Below, piece by piece: positions 45,837 to 56,486 of a stretch of DNA of 64,000 nucleotides. The stretch comes from Clostridium pasteurianum DSM 525 = ATCC 6013 (lineage in GTDB: Bacteria > Bacillota > Clostridia > Clostridiales > Clostridiaceae). Both the position numbers and the translations under genes were made by a program. The stretch covers positions 2,014,384-2,078,383 of the forward strand of contig NZ_CP009268.1 in the NCBI RefSeq assembly GCF_000807255.1. The letters are read 5' to 3'. The notes beneath the pieces are model-generated. The model ran no database searches and was not told where the DNA came from. It was given only the letters and a program-made list of their open reading frames with translations. How positions within the stretch are numbered: position 1 is the first letter of the stretch; the number at the start of each line of letters is the position of its first letter.

Positions 45837-46463
45837 ATGAAAGTGACATTTTTTAAAAATTTAATAGCAAGTCATTTACAAAATAACTTATGGTTATATG
45901 TCTTAAGTGCTATTTGTCTATGTACAGGTATTGTACTTGGAGTATACACAGTAAAGTATATGAGTGGATTTGAAAAAAGTGATCTTTTAAATTATTTATC
46001 ATCATTTATGAAAAATTATAATTCTCAAACTATTAATTACAATCAATTATTTTTAGAAACGGCAAAAAATAATATACCTATATTGTTAATAGTTTGGTTT
46101 TTAGGATTAACCATGATAGGAATCCCTATAATATTGGTGTTAGATGTAATTAAAGGCTTTACCATGGGCTTTACTGTAACATTTTTTGTGAATGGTATGG
46201 GGTTTAAGGGGATCTGGATGGCACTTTTATCTGTTATTCCTCAAAATATTATATACATACCTTGTATAATAATTGGATCTGTAGTGGCTATGGAATTCTC
46301 ATTAATGCTAATAAAAAGTAATGGTAAAAAACATTGGACAACCGGTATATCTTCTAGAATAATGTCTTATTCTATAGTATTTATTATAATAGCGGCATGT
46401 ATGTTTGTTGGGTTATCCTTTGAAACCTATATAACGCCTAATATAATTAAGGCAATTGCTTAG
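45837..46463 (+). CDS. spoIIM: Stage II sporulation protein M
   Basis: A 208-residue membrane protein with five hydrophobic helices, of the SpoIIM/DUF95 family, with GFTMGFTVTFFVNGMGFKG at the centre. SpoIIM works with SpoIID and SpoIIP in peptidoglycan remodelling during forespore engulfment. GGGAGGA precedes the start. It lies between nudF and the xerD-like gene as in B. subtilis, without the fur gene found there. Confidence 0.93.
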   Translation: MKVTFFKNLIASHLQNNLWLYVLSAICLCTGIVLGVYTVKYMSGFEKSDLLNYLSSFMKNYNSQTINYNQLFLETAKNNIPILLIVWFLGLTMIGIPIILVLDVIKGFTMGFTVTFFVNGMGFKGIWMALLSVIPQNIIYIPCIIIGSVVAMEFSLMLIKSNGKKHWTTGISSRIMSYSIVFIIIAACMFVGLSFETYITPNIIKAIA

Positions 46464-46482
46464 GAGGGGATTGTGATAACTT

Positions 46483-46710
46483 TTGATAGAGAAAACAGAA
46501 TTCATTGAATTTATTATTTTAGCTATGAAATGTTTTTTAATTCTAATTTTTTTAGGAATTATACTTCCAAAATTAGTGGATTATTCAATTTATTTTTTTA
46601 TTACTAAGTCAGAGGTTCATAATAACAGCATTTTAGTATATAATGTACTTAAGATAGATAAACGAATTATTTATAATTTTATATATTTATTTAAATTAGC
46701 TACCAGCTAA
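46483..46710 (+). CDS. Small single-pass membrane protein (YqzK-like position)
   Basis: 75 residues from TTG 46483, with AGGAGGGG (46463-46470) 12 bases upstream. One transmembrane helix (about residues 10-30) is followed by a short polar tail. In B. subtilis a small membrane protein gene, yqzK, occupies the same site before xerD; similarity is in position and topology only. Confidence 0.55.
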   Translation: MIEKTEFIEFIILAMKCFLILIFLGIILPKLVDYSIYFFITKSEVHNNSILVYNVLKIDKRIIYNFIYLFKLATS

Positions 46711-46740
46711 TCTATTTTTATAAATTTTGGGAGAATTTTT

Positions 46741-47619
46741 ATGAGCGATTTAGTAAATGGTTATATTAATTATATTAGCAATAAAAAATTGAGTTCTAAT
46801 ACTCTTGATGCCTATACAAGAGATATAAAAAAATTTCACGAGTTTGTTATGAGTAAAAAGGAAAATATAGAAGAAGTAGATGTAGTAATTGTAATGGCTT
46901 ATGTGCAGAATTTAAAGAAAGAAGGTAAAGCAAATTCATCTGTTATACGAAATATAGTTTCTATAAGAAATTTCTATAAGTATTTGATAAATATGGGTAA
47001 AATTGATGTGAACCCTGTAATACAATATCAATCTCCTAAAATAAAAAGAAGATTACCAGCAATTTTAACGGTTGAAGAAGTAGATAAACTTTTATCTATG
47101 CCGGATTGTGAAACCAATAAGGGAATTAGAGATAAGTGTATGCTTGAAATAATGTATGCTACAGGCATAAAGGTAACAGAGCTTTTGAATCTTACCATAT
47201 ATGATGTAGATACTAAACTTTCCTATATTAAATGCAAAGGATTAAAGGGAAAAGAGAGGATAATACCTATAGGGTCTTATGGAATAAAATGGATTGGGAA
47301 ATATTTAAAAGTAAGGTCACAACTAAATTTAAATAATTTGGACTTTTTATATTTTAATCTTCAGGGAAATAAAATGACAAGACAGGGTTTTTGGAAGATA
47401 GTAAAGCATTATGCAGAGGAAGCTCAAATTGACAAACCTATAAATTCTTATACTATAAGACATTCTTTTGCAGTGCATTTATTGCAAAATGGTGCGGATA
47501 TAAAGACAATTCAAGAATTACTGGGACACAGTGATTTATCTACAACCCAAATTTATTCAGGTATATATAAAAAGAGTAAAATTGCAGAAATATATAAAAA
47601 AGCACATCCTAGAGCCTAG
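46741..47619 (+). CDS. XerD-like tyrosine recombinase with altered catalytic residues
   Basis: 292 residues: N-terminal SAM-like core-binding domain (1-90) and C-terminal catalytic domain. The position before deoB matches xerD. The expected catalytic Arg I is Lys144 (TGIKVTELL instead of TGLRVSEL) and the His of HxxR is Tyr237 (YTIRH instead of HTLRH). The beta-hairpin Lys ([12 protein letters not shown]), Arg240, His263 (LLGHSD) and the nucleophile Tyr272 are present. It may be a weakly active or structural paralogue, or dif recombination may be carried out by another Xer. Confidence 0.85.
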   Translation: MSDLVNGYINYISNKKLSSNTLDAYTRDIKKFHEFVMSKKENIEEVDVVIVMAYVQNLKKEGKANSSVIRNIVSIRNFYKYLINMGKIDVNPVIQYQSPKIKRRLPAILTVEEVDKLLSMPDCETNKGIRDKCMLEIMYATGIKVTELLNLTIYDVDTKLSYIKCKGLKGKERIIPIGSYGIKWIGKYLKVRSQLNLNNLDFLYFNLQGNKMTRQGFWKIVKHYAEEAQIDKPINSYTIRHSFAVHLLQNGADIKTIQELLGHSDLSTTQIYSGIYKKSKIAEIYKKAHPRA

Positions 47620-47702
47620 TATATAATAGTGATTTGCTTTTTATATTTTAGATAAAGATGATAGCTGATTTTTATATATTCTGTAGATAGGAGAGAAAAT
47701 TT

Positions 47703-48869
47703 ATGAATAGGGTTATATTGGTAGTACTTGATAGCGTTGGAATAGGAGAAATGTCGGATTCAAAGTTGTATGGAGATGATGGAAGTAATACTTTGGGTAA
47801 TATAGGGAAAAGCATTGGGGGACTAAAACTTCCTAATATGGAAAAGCTTGGCCTTGGAAATATAAATTCTATTGAGGGAGTAAAAAGAATTCACGATCCT
47901 ATTGGTAACTTTGGTAAATGTGCCGAACTGTCAAATGGAAAGGATACTGTTACAGGTCACTGGGAGATATCTGGAGTAGTACTAAAGAAACCTTTAAAGA
48001 CTTATCCTGAAGGCTTTCCAATAGAAATTATTAGGGAATTTCAAAATAAAATAGGAAGAAAGATCCTTGGTAATAAAGTAGCTTCCGGTACGGAAATTAT
48101 TAAAGAACTTGGGGAGGAACATGTGAAAACAGGTTATCCTATAATATATACTTCTGCAGACAGCGTGTTTCAAATTGCAGCTCATGAAGAGGTAATTCCT
48201 CTTTCAAAGTTATATGATATGTGTAAAATAGCAAGGAATATGTTTACAGGAGAAAATTTAGTGGGAAGAATAATAGCAAGACCTTTTTTGGGTATTAAAG
48301 GTAATTATACTAGAACCTCAAATAGACGAGATTTTGCACTAGATCCTTTTGATAAGACTATGTTAGATTACATAGAAGAAGATAAATTAAGTGTTATGGC
48401 AGTAGGAAAAATAGAGGATATATTTAATGGAAAGGGAATAACTGAAGCCGTTCACATAAAAAATAATAATGAAGGAATAGACAAAACTATTGAGTATATG
48501 AAAAGTGAAAAAAACGGATTAATATTTACAAATTTAGTAGATTTTGATATGCTCTATGGACATAGAAATGATATAAAGGGCTATGCTGATGCATTAATGA
48601 AATTTGATAAGAGGCTTCCTGAAATAATGGAGGTTATGAAAAAAGAAGATGTTTTAATTATAACTGCAGATCATGGCTGCGATCCTACAACTAGAAGTAC
48701 AGATCACTCCCGGGAATATATACCACTACTTGTATATGGTAAATCTATAAAGAATTCTGTAAATATAGGTATGAGACAGTGCTTTTGTGATATAGGCAAA
48801 ACTGTTTTAGATATATTGAAAATTGATAATAATTTATATGGAAAGAGTTTTAAAGAAAAGTTAATTTAG
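47703..48869 (+). CDS. deoB: Phosphopentomutase
   Basis: A 388-residue alkaline-phosphatase-superfamily metalloenzyme that converts (deoxy)ribose 1-phosphate to 5-phosphate in nucleoside catabolism. The metal-binding and phospho-residue regions are seen in [34 protein letters not shown] and [11 protein letters not shown]. It begins a deoB-pnp-pnp-pdp nucleoside salvage operon, 13 bases before the first phosphorylase gene. Confidence 0.97.
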   Translation: MNRVILVVLDSVGIGEMSDSKLYGDDGSNTLGNIGKSIGGLKLPNMEKLGLGNINSIEGVKRIHDPIGNFGKCAELSNGKDTVTGHWEISGVVLKKPLKTYPEGFPIEIIREFQNKIGRKILGNKVASGTEIIKELGEEHVKTGYPIIYTSADSVFQIAAHEEVIPLSKLYDMCKIARNMFTGENLVGRIIARPFLGIKGNYTRTSNRRDFALDPFDKTMLDYIEEDKLSVMAVGKIEDIFNGKGITEAVHIKNNNEGIDKTIEYMKSEKNGLIFTNLVDFDMLYGHRNDIKGYADALMKFDKRLPEIMEVMKKEDVLIITADHGCDPTTRSTDHSREYIPLLVYGKSIKNSVNIGMRQCFCDIGKTVLDILKIDNNLYGKSFKEKLI

Positions 48870-48881
48870 GAGAAAAGGTAT

Positions 48882-49697
48882 ATGGATAATAATACTATAA
48901 TTAAAAGTGTAGAATATATAAGAGGAATTACTGATATAGTGCCTAAAATAGGCATAATACTTGGTTCTGGTCTTGGAGAAATAGCAGAAGATATCGAAAA
49001 TAAGATTATAATAAAATACAGTGATATTCCCAATATGCCTATATCTACAGTAAAAGGGCATGCAGGTCAATTTGTAATAGGTGAATTTTCAGGAAAAAAT
49101 GTTATAATTATGCAGGGGAGATTCCATTATTATGAAGGCAATTCCATGGAACTTTTGGCATTGCCTATTTACATTATGAAATATTTAGGGGTGGAAAATT
49201 TAATTGTAACCAATGCTGCCGGGGGAGTAAATACTAATTTTGTTCCTGGAGATTTAATGTTAATCAAGGATCATATAAATTTTGTATTTAATAACCCTCT
49301 TATAGGAAAAAATCATGAGAAAATAGGATCAAGATTTCCAGATATGTCCTGTGCCTATAGTGAAAAGTTAATAGATATAGCAAAAGAAGTTTCAAATAAT
49401 TTAAATATAAATATTAAAGAGGGAGTCTATTTAATGATGACGGGTCCTTGCTATGAAACCCCTGCAGAAATTAGAATGATCAGAATATTAGGTGGAGATG
49501 CGGTTGGAATGTCTACAGTTCCAGAGGTAATTGCAGCTAATCATTGCAATCTAGAAGTACTGGGCATTTCCTGCATTACAAATATGGCGGCAGGAATATT
49601 AAATAAACCATTAGACCATGCGGAGGTAATGGAAATTTCCTATAAAGTCAAAGATAATTTTAAAAAGCTTATAAATGATATAGTAGGAGAAATATGA
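48882..49697 (+). CDS. Purine nucleoside phosphorylase, first copy
   Basis: A 271-residue trimeric-type PNP splitting purine nucleosides with phosphate. Motifs are IILGSGLGE, TVKGHAGQF, MQGRFHYYEG, VTNAAGGVN and GGDAVGMSTVPEVIAANH. The second copy starts 80 bases downstream and shares most of these blocks, so the pair is a tandem duplication. It is equivalent in position to B. subtilis punA. Confidence 0.94.
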   Translation: MDNNTIIKSVEYIRGITDIVPKIGIILGSGLGEIAEDIENKIIIKYSDIPNMPISTVKGHAGQFVIGEFSGKNVIIMQGRFHYYEGNSMELLALPIYIMKYLGVENLIVTNAAGGVNTNFVPGDLMLIKDHINFVFNNPLIGKNHEKIGSRFPDMSCAYSEKLIDIAKEVSNNLNINIKEGVYLMMTGPCYETPAEIRMIRILGGDAVGMSTVPEVIAANHCNLEVLGISCITNMAAGILNKPLDHAEVMEISYKVKDNFKKLINDIVGEI

Positions 49698-49779
49698 TTT
49701 TATATTGTAGAGCTGAATATAGAAAATAAAATTAAAATAATTTATAGTAGGACTTTTAATATTATGTGAGGTGCGTTAT

Positions 49780-50598
49780 ATGGATATTTTACAGGAGATC
49801 AATAAGGCTAAGGAGTACATATTAAATTTATATAATAAAAAAATAGATGCTGCCATAATACTTGGTACAGGTTTAGGGAGTATAGTAGATGAGGTAGAGA
49901 ATAAATTGGTAATAGCATATAAAGACATACCGGAATTCCCAGTATCTACGGTAGCTGGTCATGCAGGAGAATTAATAATTGGAAAGATTAATAAAAAATC
50001 TGTGATTATAATGAACGGAAGATTTCACTACTATGAAGGTTATTCTATGGATACAGTAACTTTTGGAGTAAGAGTAATAAATGCACTTGGTATAAAAGAT
50101 ATAATTATAACAAATGCTGCAGGTGGCATGAATCCTCATTTTAAAGCGGGAGATTTAATGATTATAGAAGATCATATTAATTTTATGGGTACAAATCCTC
50201 TCATAGGTAAAAATTATGAAGAGCTGGGACCAAGATTTCCGGATATGTCTGAAGCTTATAATAGTGAACTTATTGTATTAACAGAAAAGAGTGCAAAAGA
50301 ATTAGGATATGAAATTAAAAAGGGTGTTTATGCTGCTGTTACAGGTCCTAATTATGAAACACCGGCGGAACTTAGAATGCTTAGAACATTAGGAGGGGAT
50401 GCCGTTGGAATGTCTACAGTTCCAGAAGTTATAGCAGCTAACCATATGTCTATGAGAGTTCTCGGAATATCTTGCATTACAGATATGGCCATAGCAGATA
50501 ATTTAGAACCTTTAGATCATAGAAAGGTTTTAGAAACTGCAGCCAAAGCTCAAAATAAATTTGTTTCCATAGTAAAATCCGTAATAGAGAAAATGTAG
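49780..50598 (+). CDS. Purine nucleoside phosphorylase, second copy
   Basis: A 272-residue paralogue of the preceding gene with the same motifs: IILGTGLGS, TVAGHAGEL, MNGRFHYYEG, ITNAAGGMN and GGDAVGMSTVPEVIAANH. The ATG at 49780 is chosen; a GTG at 49771 lies within the GTGAGGTG site. The divergence between the copies suggests separate substrate preferences, for example for guanosine, inosine or a modified nucleoside. Confidence 0.94.
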   Translation: MDILQEINKAKEYILNLYNKKIDAAIILGTGLGSIVDEVENKLVIAYKDIPEFPVSTVAGHAGELIIGKINKKSVIIMNGRFHYYEGYSMDTVTFGVRVINALGIKDIIITNAAGGMNPHFKAGDLMIIEDHINFMGTNPLIGKNYEELGPRFPDMSEAYNSELIVLTEKSAKELGYEIKKGVYAAVTGPNYETPAELRMLRTLGGDAVGMSTVPEVIAANHMSMRVLGISCITDMAIADNLEPLDHRKVLETAAKAQNKFVSIVKSVIEKM

Positions 50599-50616
50599 TC
50601 AAAGGGGAAGCTAAAA

Positions 50617-51918
50617 ATGAGAGTAGTGGATTTAATAAATAAGAAGAAAGATGGAAAAATTTTAAGTAAAGAAGAAATTCAATTTATAGTTTCAGGATAT
50701 ACTAATGGACATATACCAGATTATCAAATGGCGGCTTTTTTGATGGCAATATATTTTAAGGGAATGAACAGAGACGAAATATCAAATCTTACTCTTTCCT
50801 ATATAGAGTCTGGAGATATTATTGATTTGTCTAGTATTGATGGTATAAAGGTAGATAAGCATTCTTCAGGAGGTGTAGGAGATAAAATTTCATTAATTGT
50901 TATTCCTTTAGTAGCTGCTCTAGGCATACCCGTTGCTAAAATGTCAGGCAGAGGACTTGGACATACAGGAGGCACTATAGATAAATTGGAGTCAATTGAA
51001 GGTTTTAATACAAATTTGGATATGAATACATTTATAGATAATGTAAATAAATATAAGATGGCCATTGCAGGTCAAACTGCTAATTTAACACCTGCGGATA
51101 AAAAGACTTATGCCTTAAGAGATGTAACAGGCAGTGTAGATAGCATACCTCTAATTGCAAGTTCTATAATGAGTAAAAAAATAGCTTCTGGGGCAGATGC
51201 CATTGTACTGGATGTAAAAGTAGGTGCGGGAGCTTTTATGAAATCTTTAGATAAGGCTAAAGAACTTGCAGAGACTATGGTAGATATAGGAAAATCTTTA
51301 AATAGAAAAACTATAGCTATAATAACTAATATGAATGAACCTCTTGGGCGTGAAGTTGGAAATGCAAATGAGGTAAGGGAGGCTATGGAGGTTTTAAAGG
51401 GAAATGGATCAGAAGATGAAACTACAGTAGCTTTAACTATAGCTTCTTACATGAGTATATTAGGTGGCGTTTTTGAGGATTTTGATTCTGCTTATATGAA
51501 ACTGAAGCATATTATAAAGTCTGGAAAGGCTATAGAAAAATTTAGAGAATTCGTTAGAATTCAAGGTGGCAATACAGACATAATAGGCAATCCCGATATG
51601 CTTCCAAAGGCAAAAAATAATATTGAAATAAGAGCAAAGAAAGATGGGTATATAAAATTTATAAAAGCTGATAATATAGGTTTAGCAGCCATGTTATTAG
51701 GTGCAGGAAGAAAGAATAAAGAAGATACAATAGATTTTTCAGCAGGAATAACTGTTAATAAAAAATATGGTGAAAAAGTAAGTAAAGGGGATACAGTTTT
51801 TGTATTACATACGAATATTGAGAATTATACTGAAGCTGAAAATATAGTAAAAAATAGTTTTAGTATAAGTAAAGTAAAACCAGCAGCTATTAAATATGTA
51901 TATGATATAATTAAATAA
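50617..51918 (+). CDS. pdp: Pyrimidine-nucleoside phosphorylase
   Basis: A 433-residue thymidine/pyrimidine nucleoside phosphorylase. The family signature SGRGLGHTGGTIDKLESI is complete, and KHSSGGVGDKISL provides phosphate binding. The alpha domain, hinge and alpha/beta domain are full-length. It ends the nucleoside operon before a strong terminator. Confidence 0.96.
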   Translation: MRVVDLINKKKDGKILSKEEIQFIVSGYTNGHIPDYQMAAFLMAIYFKGMNRDEISNLTLSYIESGDIIDLSSIDGIKVDKHSSGGVGDKISLIVIPLVAALGIPVAKMSGRGLGHTGGTIDKLESIEGFNTNLDMNTFIDNVNKYKMAIAGQTANLTPADKKTYALRDVTGSVDSIPLIASSIMSKKIASGADAIVLDVKVGAGAFMKSLDKAKELAETMVDIGKSLNRKTIAIITNMNEPLGREVGNANEVREAMEVLKGNGSEDETTVALTIASYMSILGGVFEDFDSAYMKLKHIIKSGKAIEKFREFVRIQGGNTDIIGNPDMLPKAKNNIEIRAKKDGYIKFIKADNIGLAAMLLGAGRKNKEDTIDFSAGITVNKKYGEKVSKGDTVFVLHTNIENYTEAENIVKNSFSISKVKPAAIKYVYDIIK

Positions 51919-51930
51919 ATGAATTTATGT

Positions 51931-51979
51931 AAGAATAATGCAGGTAATACTATTTTTTAGTGTTGCCTGCATTATTCTT
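51931..51979 (+). terminator. Intrinsic terminator after pdp
   Basis: AAGAATAATGCAGGTAA pairs with TTGCCTGCATTATTCTT, enclosing a T-rich loop. The stem is long; the T tail is weak. Confidence 0.75.
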
Positions 51980-52097
51980 ATATATATGTTAAATATTAAT
52001 AATAGCTTTCAGTCTGTTTTTTTACTATTATGTGATAATCTTTTTGAAGTTGGTAAAAATAATATTGTTAAAATAATTTAAGAAAGGGTGGTATATT

Positions 52098-53309
52098 ATG
52101 ATAAAAAGAAGCAGACTTATCTCTAGTGCCTTATGTGCGGCTATAATGTCTACTACACTTCTTTTTACTCCTGTATGGACAGAAGCAGAAGTATTAGAAT
52201 TAGAACCGTCAGATAATAAAAATCAAAATTCTTCTAGTATAGATGTAGATGCAAAATCAGCATTATTGATAGAACCATCTACTGGTAAAGTAATTTATGA
52301 AAAAAATTCTCATGAAAAATTTGCACCTGCATCAGTAACAAAAATAATGACTATGTTAATTACCATGGAAAATGTAGATAGTGGTAAAATTAAACTTAAT
52401 GACAAAGTTACAGTAAGTGAAAATGCAAAAAAAATGGGCGGAAGTTCTATGATATTGGATACAGGGGAAGTAAGAACCGTTGAAGAATTATTAAAAGGTA
52501 TAGCTATAGCTTCGGGAAATGATGCTGCAGTTGCTATGGCAGAATACCTAGGTGGAAGTGAAGATGGTTTTGTAAAAAAAATGAATGAAGAAGCACAGAA
52601 GTTGGGTATGAAGGATACTCACTTTGAGAATTGTACTGGACTTAGTGCACAGGGACATCTAACAACAGCTTATGATATAGCATTGATGTCAAAAGAGTTA
52701 TTAAAACATCCTCAAATACTAAAATATTCAGGAACTTATATGGAAACTATTAGTGAGGGTAGGAAGTCTCCTATAGAACTTGTTAATCACAATAAATTAG
52801 TAAGATTCTATAAAGGCTGTGATGGATTAAAGACAGGTTTTACTGATGAGGCAAAATATTGTATATCAGCTACAGCAACTAAAGATGGAGTTAGAATGCT
52901 GGCAGTTATAATGGGTGCTCCTACATACAAAGTTAGAAATAGAGATGCATCAATGCTTATGACTTATGGTTTTTCTAAATTTGAAAGCAAAAAAATTGTC
53001 AAGAAAGACAGTATTGTTGAAAAAGTTAATTTAAATAAAAAGGGTGATAAATTTTTCCTAGCTAAAGCTGGTGAAGATTTGGATTTAGTTGTTCCTAGAG
53101 ATAATAATATAAAAATAGATCATAAATGTGTATACAATGAGAATGCTAAGGGATTTAAAAAAGGCGATGAAGTTGGATACTGTGAGTTTTATCAAGATGG
53201 TAATGTATGTGGCAAAGTAAAATTATACTGTGATAGAGATGTGAAAAAGGGTGGAATTCTAAGTCACTTTAAATATAATTTAGGAAGGGTATTTGATAAT
53301 GCTATTTAA
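52098..53309 (+). CDS. dacF: D-alanyl-D-alanine carboxypeptidase (DacF-like)
   Basis: A 403-residue exported class A penicillin-binding protein (S11 family) that trims peptidoglycan pentapeptides. The signal peptide covers about residues 1-30, the nucleophile motif is SVTK, the second motif SGN is in IASGNDAAVAM, and KTG is in GLKTGFTDEA. A C-terminal beta domain follows. In B. subtilis dacF follows pdp and precedes spoIIA; here spoIIA is not next. Confidence 0.93.
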   Translation: MIKRSRLISSALCAAIMSTTLLFTPVWTEAEVLELEPSDNKNQNSSSIDVDAKSALLIEPSTGKVIYEKNSHEKFAPASVTKIMTMLITMENVDSGKIKLNDKVTVSENAKKMGGSSMILDTGEVRTVEELLKGIAIASGNDAAVAMAEYLGGSEDGFVKKMNEEAQKLGMKDTHFENCTGLSAQGHLTTAYDIALMSKELLKHPQILKYSGTYMETISEGRKSPIELVNHNKLVRFYKGCDGLKTGFTDEAKYCISATATKDGVRMLAVIMGAPTYKVRNRDASMLMTYGFSKFESKKIVKKDSIVEKVNLNKKGDKFFLAKAGEDLDLVVPRDNNIKIDHKCVYNENAKGFKKGDEVGYCEFYQDGNVCGKVKLYCDRDVKKGGILSHFKYNLGRVFDNAI

Positions 53310-53412
53310 AGATTAAGTATTGAAATTATTTCTCATAACATTAATATTTAAATATTAATTTATATATCTATAAATAGCAAAAATATTTTTAGTTATATCT
53401 TTCTAATATTAT

Positions 53413-53464
53413 AATAATGCAGATTCAAATATATTGATACTTATATTAGGGTCTGCATTATTTA
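53413..53464 (+). terminator. Possible terminator after dacF
   Basis: AATAATGCAGA (53413-53423) pairs with TCTGCATTATT (53452-53462) across a 28-base loop. The stem resembles that of the pdp terminator (both contain AATAATGCAG). The rest of 53310-53726 is AT-rich and shows no gene. Confidence 0.55.
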
Positions 53465-53726
53465 TATATCTATAGAGTTGAATACTGTTTAGAGTGGAAA
53501 ATTAGTTGTAGAACAAATAAGGATAAATTTTATCTTTATAGTATCCATTTGTTTTTGTATAATTATATATGTATCTATATTATTGATGAAGTTTATTTTA
53601 TAATCTCAAAATATAAATATCTATTAATAATAAAAGGGAAAAGGTTATAGTAAAAATCTATTTTAGAATTATATATAATCTATTTAAGTGTATAATAAAT
53701 ATAAGTTTAAAATCAGGAGAAACTCT

Positions 53727-54485
53727 ATGTCAATAAATATAAAATTAAACAATTTTGAAGGTCCTTTTGACCTTTTACTACACCTTATAAAAAGAAATAA
53801 AATGGATATATATGATATAAAAATATATGATATAACCTCACAGTATTTAAGTTATATAAAGACAATGAAAGAGATGGATTTGGAGATAACCTCTGAATTT
53901 ATTGTAATTGCTGCAAATTTGCTTGAAATTAAATCAAAATTATTATTACCTAAAAATAAAGTTGAAGAATTAGAAGAAGAGGGAAAAGACCCTAGAATGG
54001 ATTTGGTTTCAAAACTTGTTGAGTATAAAAAGTACAAGCTTGCTGCTGACTTTTTTAAAGAAAGGGAAGATATCAAGGGAGAAGTATTTACAAAAAAACC
54101 TGAAATTATAGAGGATATGGATAAAAAATCTAGTTCTACAGAGGAATTATTAAAAAATATAAGTATGTTAGATTTATTTAATTTATATGATAATCTCATT
54201 AATACATATTTAAGTAAAATTAATAAAGAAAATGTTATTTCAAAAGAAATTCCCATTGATAAGTTTAGAATAGAAGATAAAATAGAAGAATTAATGTCAA
54301 CCTTTAAAGATAAAAAAAGAATATTCTTTTCAGATGTGAAAAAAGAGTGTAATAGTAAAATGGAAATAGTAGTTACATTTTTAGCCCTTTTAGAATTAAT
54401 AAAACTAAGAAGTGTAAGGGTAATACAGCAAGCTAACTTTAATGAAATTTATATTGAAAGGATTTTTGATGGTGAAGAATTATAA
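53727..54485 (+). CDS. scpA: Segregation and condensation protein A
   Basis: A 252-residue kleisin that bridges SMC heads. The N-terminal domain has [23 protein letters not shown], and the C-terminal winged helix has [18 protein letters not shown]. The ATG at 53727 follows an AGGAGAA site. It overlaps scpB by 17 bases. Confidence 0.94.
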   Translation: MSINIKLNNFEGPFDLLLHLIKRNKMDIYDIKIYDITSQYLSYIKTMKEMDLEITSEFIVIAANLLEIKSKLLLPKNKVEELEEEGKDPRMDLVSKLVEYKKYKLAADFFKEREDIKGEVFTKKPEIIEDMDKKSSSTEELLKNISMLDLFNLYDNLINTYLSKINKENVISKEIPIDKFRIEDKIEELMSTFKDKKRIFFSDVKKECNSKMEIVVTFLALLELIKLRSVRVIQQANFNEIYIERIFDGEEL

Positions 54486-55065
54486 TATAGAGCAATTGGA
54501 AATAGAGGGAGTTTTAAATAAAGAAAAGTATTTTTCAATAATTGAATCACTTTTATTTGTAAGTGGTGAACCCATGAAAGTAAAAAATATATCTGAAATA
54601 ATTGAATGCGATTTACACTACACTAAAAAGTTGTTAAAAGAAATGATTTATAATTATGAAAATAATGTAAGGGGAATAAAACTCATTTCTATAAATGATA
54701 ACTATCAATTGGTTACAAAACCTGACAATAGTTCCTATATTCAAAAACTTTTAAAGACCAATACAAGACAGTCTCTATCTCAAGCATCTCTAGAAGCATT
54801 GGCTATTATTGCTTATAAACAACCAGTAACAAGAATAGATATAGATGAAATTAGAGGAGTAAAGTCGGATAGAGCTATCAGTAGTTTACAGGAAAAAAAT
54901 TTAATTAAAGAATGTGGAAGATTAGATGCACCAGGAAGGCCTATATTATATGGAACTACTGAAGAATTCTTAAGATATTTTGAGTTGTCAAATCTACAAG
55001 AACTTCCTAAAATAGAAGAGTTTGTTGAAAGCTTTAAAGATATTATAGAAGAGGATGAAGATTAA
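54469..55065 (+). CDS. scpB: Segregation and condensation protein B
   Basis: 198 residues with two winged-helix domains; the family signature is [22 protein letters not shown] and [16 protein letters not shown]. It partners ScpA and SMC. The ATG at 54469, inside the scpA 3' end, follows GAAAGGA; GTG 54472 is the next codon. Confidence 0.94.
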   Translation: MVKNYNIEQLEIEGVLNKEKYFSIIESLLFVSGEPMKVKNISEIIECDLHYTKKLLKEMIYNYENNVRGIKLISINDNYQLVTKPDNSSYIQKLLKTNTRQSLSQASLEALAIIAYKQPVTRIDIDEIRGVKSDRAISSLQEKNLIKECGRLDAPGRPILYGTTEEFLRYFELSNLQELPKIEEFVESFKDIIEEDED

Positions 55066-55228
55066 ATAAAAAGGTATATCCAACCTTATATTGATAAAAG
55101 ATAATATTCAATTTAGTAATTAAATATTAATAAGCATAGATAAGAGAGATACGCTGACATAAAAATATTAAATTTATATTTAAAGTTTAATATTTATAAA
55201 ATGAGATGAATTATATATTTTTTAATCT

Positions 55229-55310
55229 AGCAAGTAATTCATAGATATATTGTTAGGTAATAATATTTTGCTTTATATATAATTATAAATGCTGTATAGA
55301 ATTACTTGCT
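55229..55310. repeat. Inverted repeat between convergent scpB and ytfJ
   Basis: AGCAAGTAATTC (55229-55240) pairs perfectly with GAATTACTTGCT (55299-55310) over a 58-base loop just before the ytfJ stop. It may act as a bidirectional terminator; T tracts are poor. Confidence 0.45.
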
Positions 55311-55316
55311 ATCATT

Positions 55317-55766
55317 TTATTTAATGTCAGTTTCATCTTTTTCTATAGAATTATTTTTAGATTTCAACGCTTCATTTTTATTCTCTTTATGCTTCCCTAT
55401 ATTGTCTTTTATCAGATCAATTATTTGAGGTATAGTATCTACCATCTTATCATAAGTATTTTGAGAATCTAAGGATAAGAGTCTTACCGTATTTTCTTTA
55501 AGAACCAGAAAGGCTACAGGTTTTACAGATACACCAGCACCAGAACCTCCTCCAAAGGGAAATTTATCTGAAGGGCTATCTTTAGTAATATTATCAGAAA
55601 ATTCAGTACCGCCTGAGGCGAAGCCAAAGGAAACTTTAGATATAGGTAATATTAAAGTTCCATCTTTGGCTTCTACAGGGTCACCCACAATTGTATTAAC
55701 ATCAATCATATCTCTTAAATTTTCCATAGTATTTGTCATTAAATTTTCAATAGAATGATTTTCCAA
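55317..55766 (-). CDS. ytfJ: Sporulation protein YtfJ/GerW
   Basis: A 149-residue protein of the YtfJ family, with a conserved VVGDPVEAKDGTLILPISKVSFGFASGG type core and the Gly-rich GGGSGAGVSVKPVAFLVL. It is required for normal germination in B. subtilis (GerW). AGGAGGAATT precedes the ATG. It directly follows the DUF2953 gene, as in B. subtilis ytfI-ytfJ. Confidence 0.92.
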   Translation of the reverse strand: MENHSIENLMTNTMENLRDMIDVNTIVGDPVEAKDGTLILPISKVSFGFASGGTEFSDNITKDSPSDKFPFGGGSGAGVSVKPVAFLVLKENTVRLLSLDSQNTYDKMVDTIPQIIDLIKDNIGKHKENKNEALKSKNNSIEKDETDIK

Positions 55767-56327
55767 TTACAATTCCTCCTTAGGATGTAAAATTTTTGTG
55801 TTTTTAAGCTTTTTATTATTTAAAAAGACTAATAGGATTAATATGACTATATATATAGTATTTACTATACTTATTCTTAATATACTTTTTAAGCATAAAT
55901 CTATTTTTGATGATTTGAAATTAGGTATAATGGAGAAAGTATATTTTTTTATATGAAAAAATTTACCTATGGAAAAATATAAAATAGGTGAAAGAGAATT
56001 TAAAAATCCAAAGCATATTGCAGTTTTAGCCGCATCTTCAAAACCAAAATTCAAGTAAAGATTGAAAATCAATCTAGGTTTTAAAGGATTATTTTTAAGC
56101 TTTATAGCTACATTTTTAATTAAGGGATAAAAATCTTTTAATATTTGGAAATAATCTTTACTTCTTATATCATGTTTTATATTTTTAGTTACTCTTTTCT
56201 TAAAACTTATCTCTTTTTCGTATATGTATATATGTAAGTTGTTATTATAATAGTGTAATTTAAAAGGGATTGGTATTGGAAAAAGTGTTATTATAAAAAT
56301 AATTAGGATTATAATGATAATGTGCAT
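55767..56327 (-). CDS. ytfI: DUF2953 protein (YtfI-like)
   Basis: 186 residues: one N-terminal transmembrane helix (MHIIIIILIIFIITLFPIP), a basic cytoplasmic-type segment, and another hydrophobic helix at the C-terminus. The ATG at 56327 follows AAGGAGTT, so upstream in-frame starts (to 56381) are not needed. The pairing with ytfJ and topology indicate YtfI; molecular function unknown. Confidence 0.75.
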   Translation of the reverse strand: MHIIIIILIIFIITLFPIPIPFKLHYYNNNLHIYIYEKEISFKKRVTKNIKHDIRSKDYFQILKDFYPLIKNVAIKLKNNPLKPRLIFNLYLNFGFEDAAKTAICFGFLNSLSPILYFSIGKFFHIKKYTFSIIPNFKSSKIDLCLKSILRISIVNTIYIVILILLVFLNNKKLKNTKILHPKEEL

Positions 56328-56486
56328 AGTAACTCCTTGTGATTCAATAATATTATTACATATTATAACCATATTCACCAATTTTAATAAGATATTTAAA
56401 TTTATTGAATATTAGATGAAAAGTTTTAAGTGAATTTATTATAAATGGTGAAAAAATAGAATTATGGTAAAGTATTCATTTAAAAT

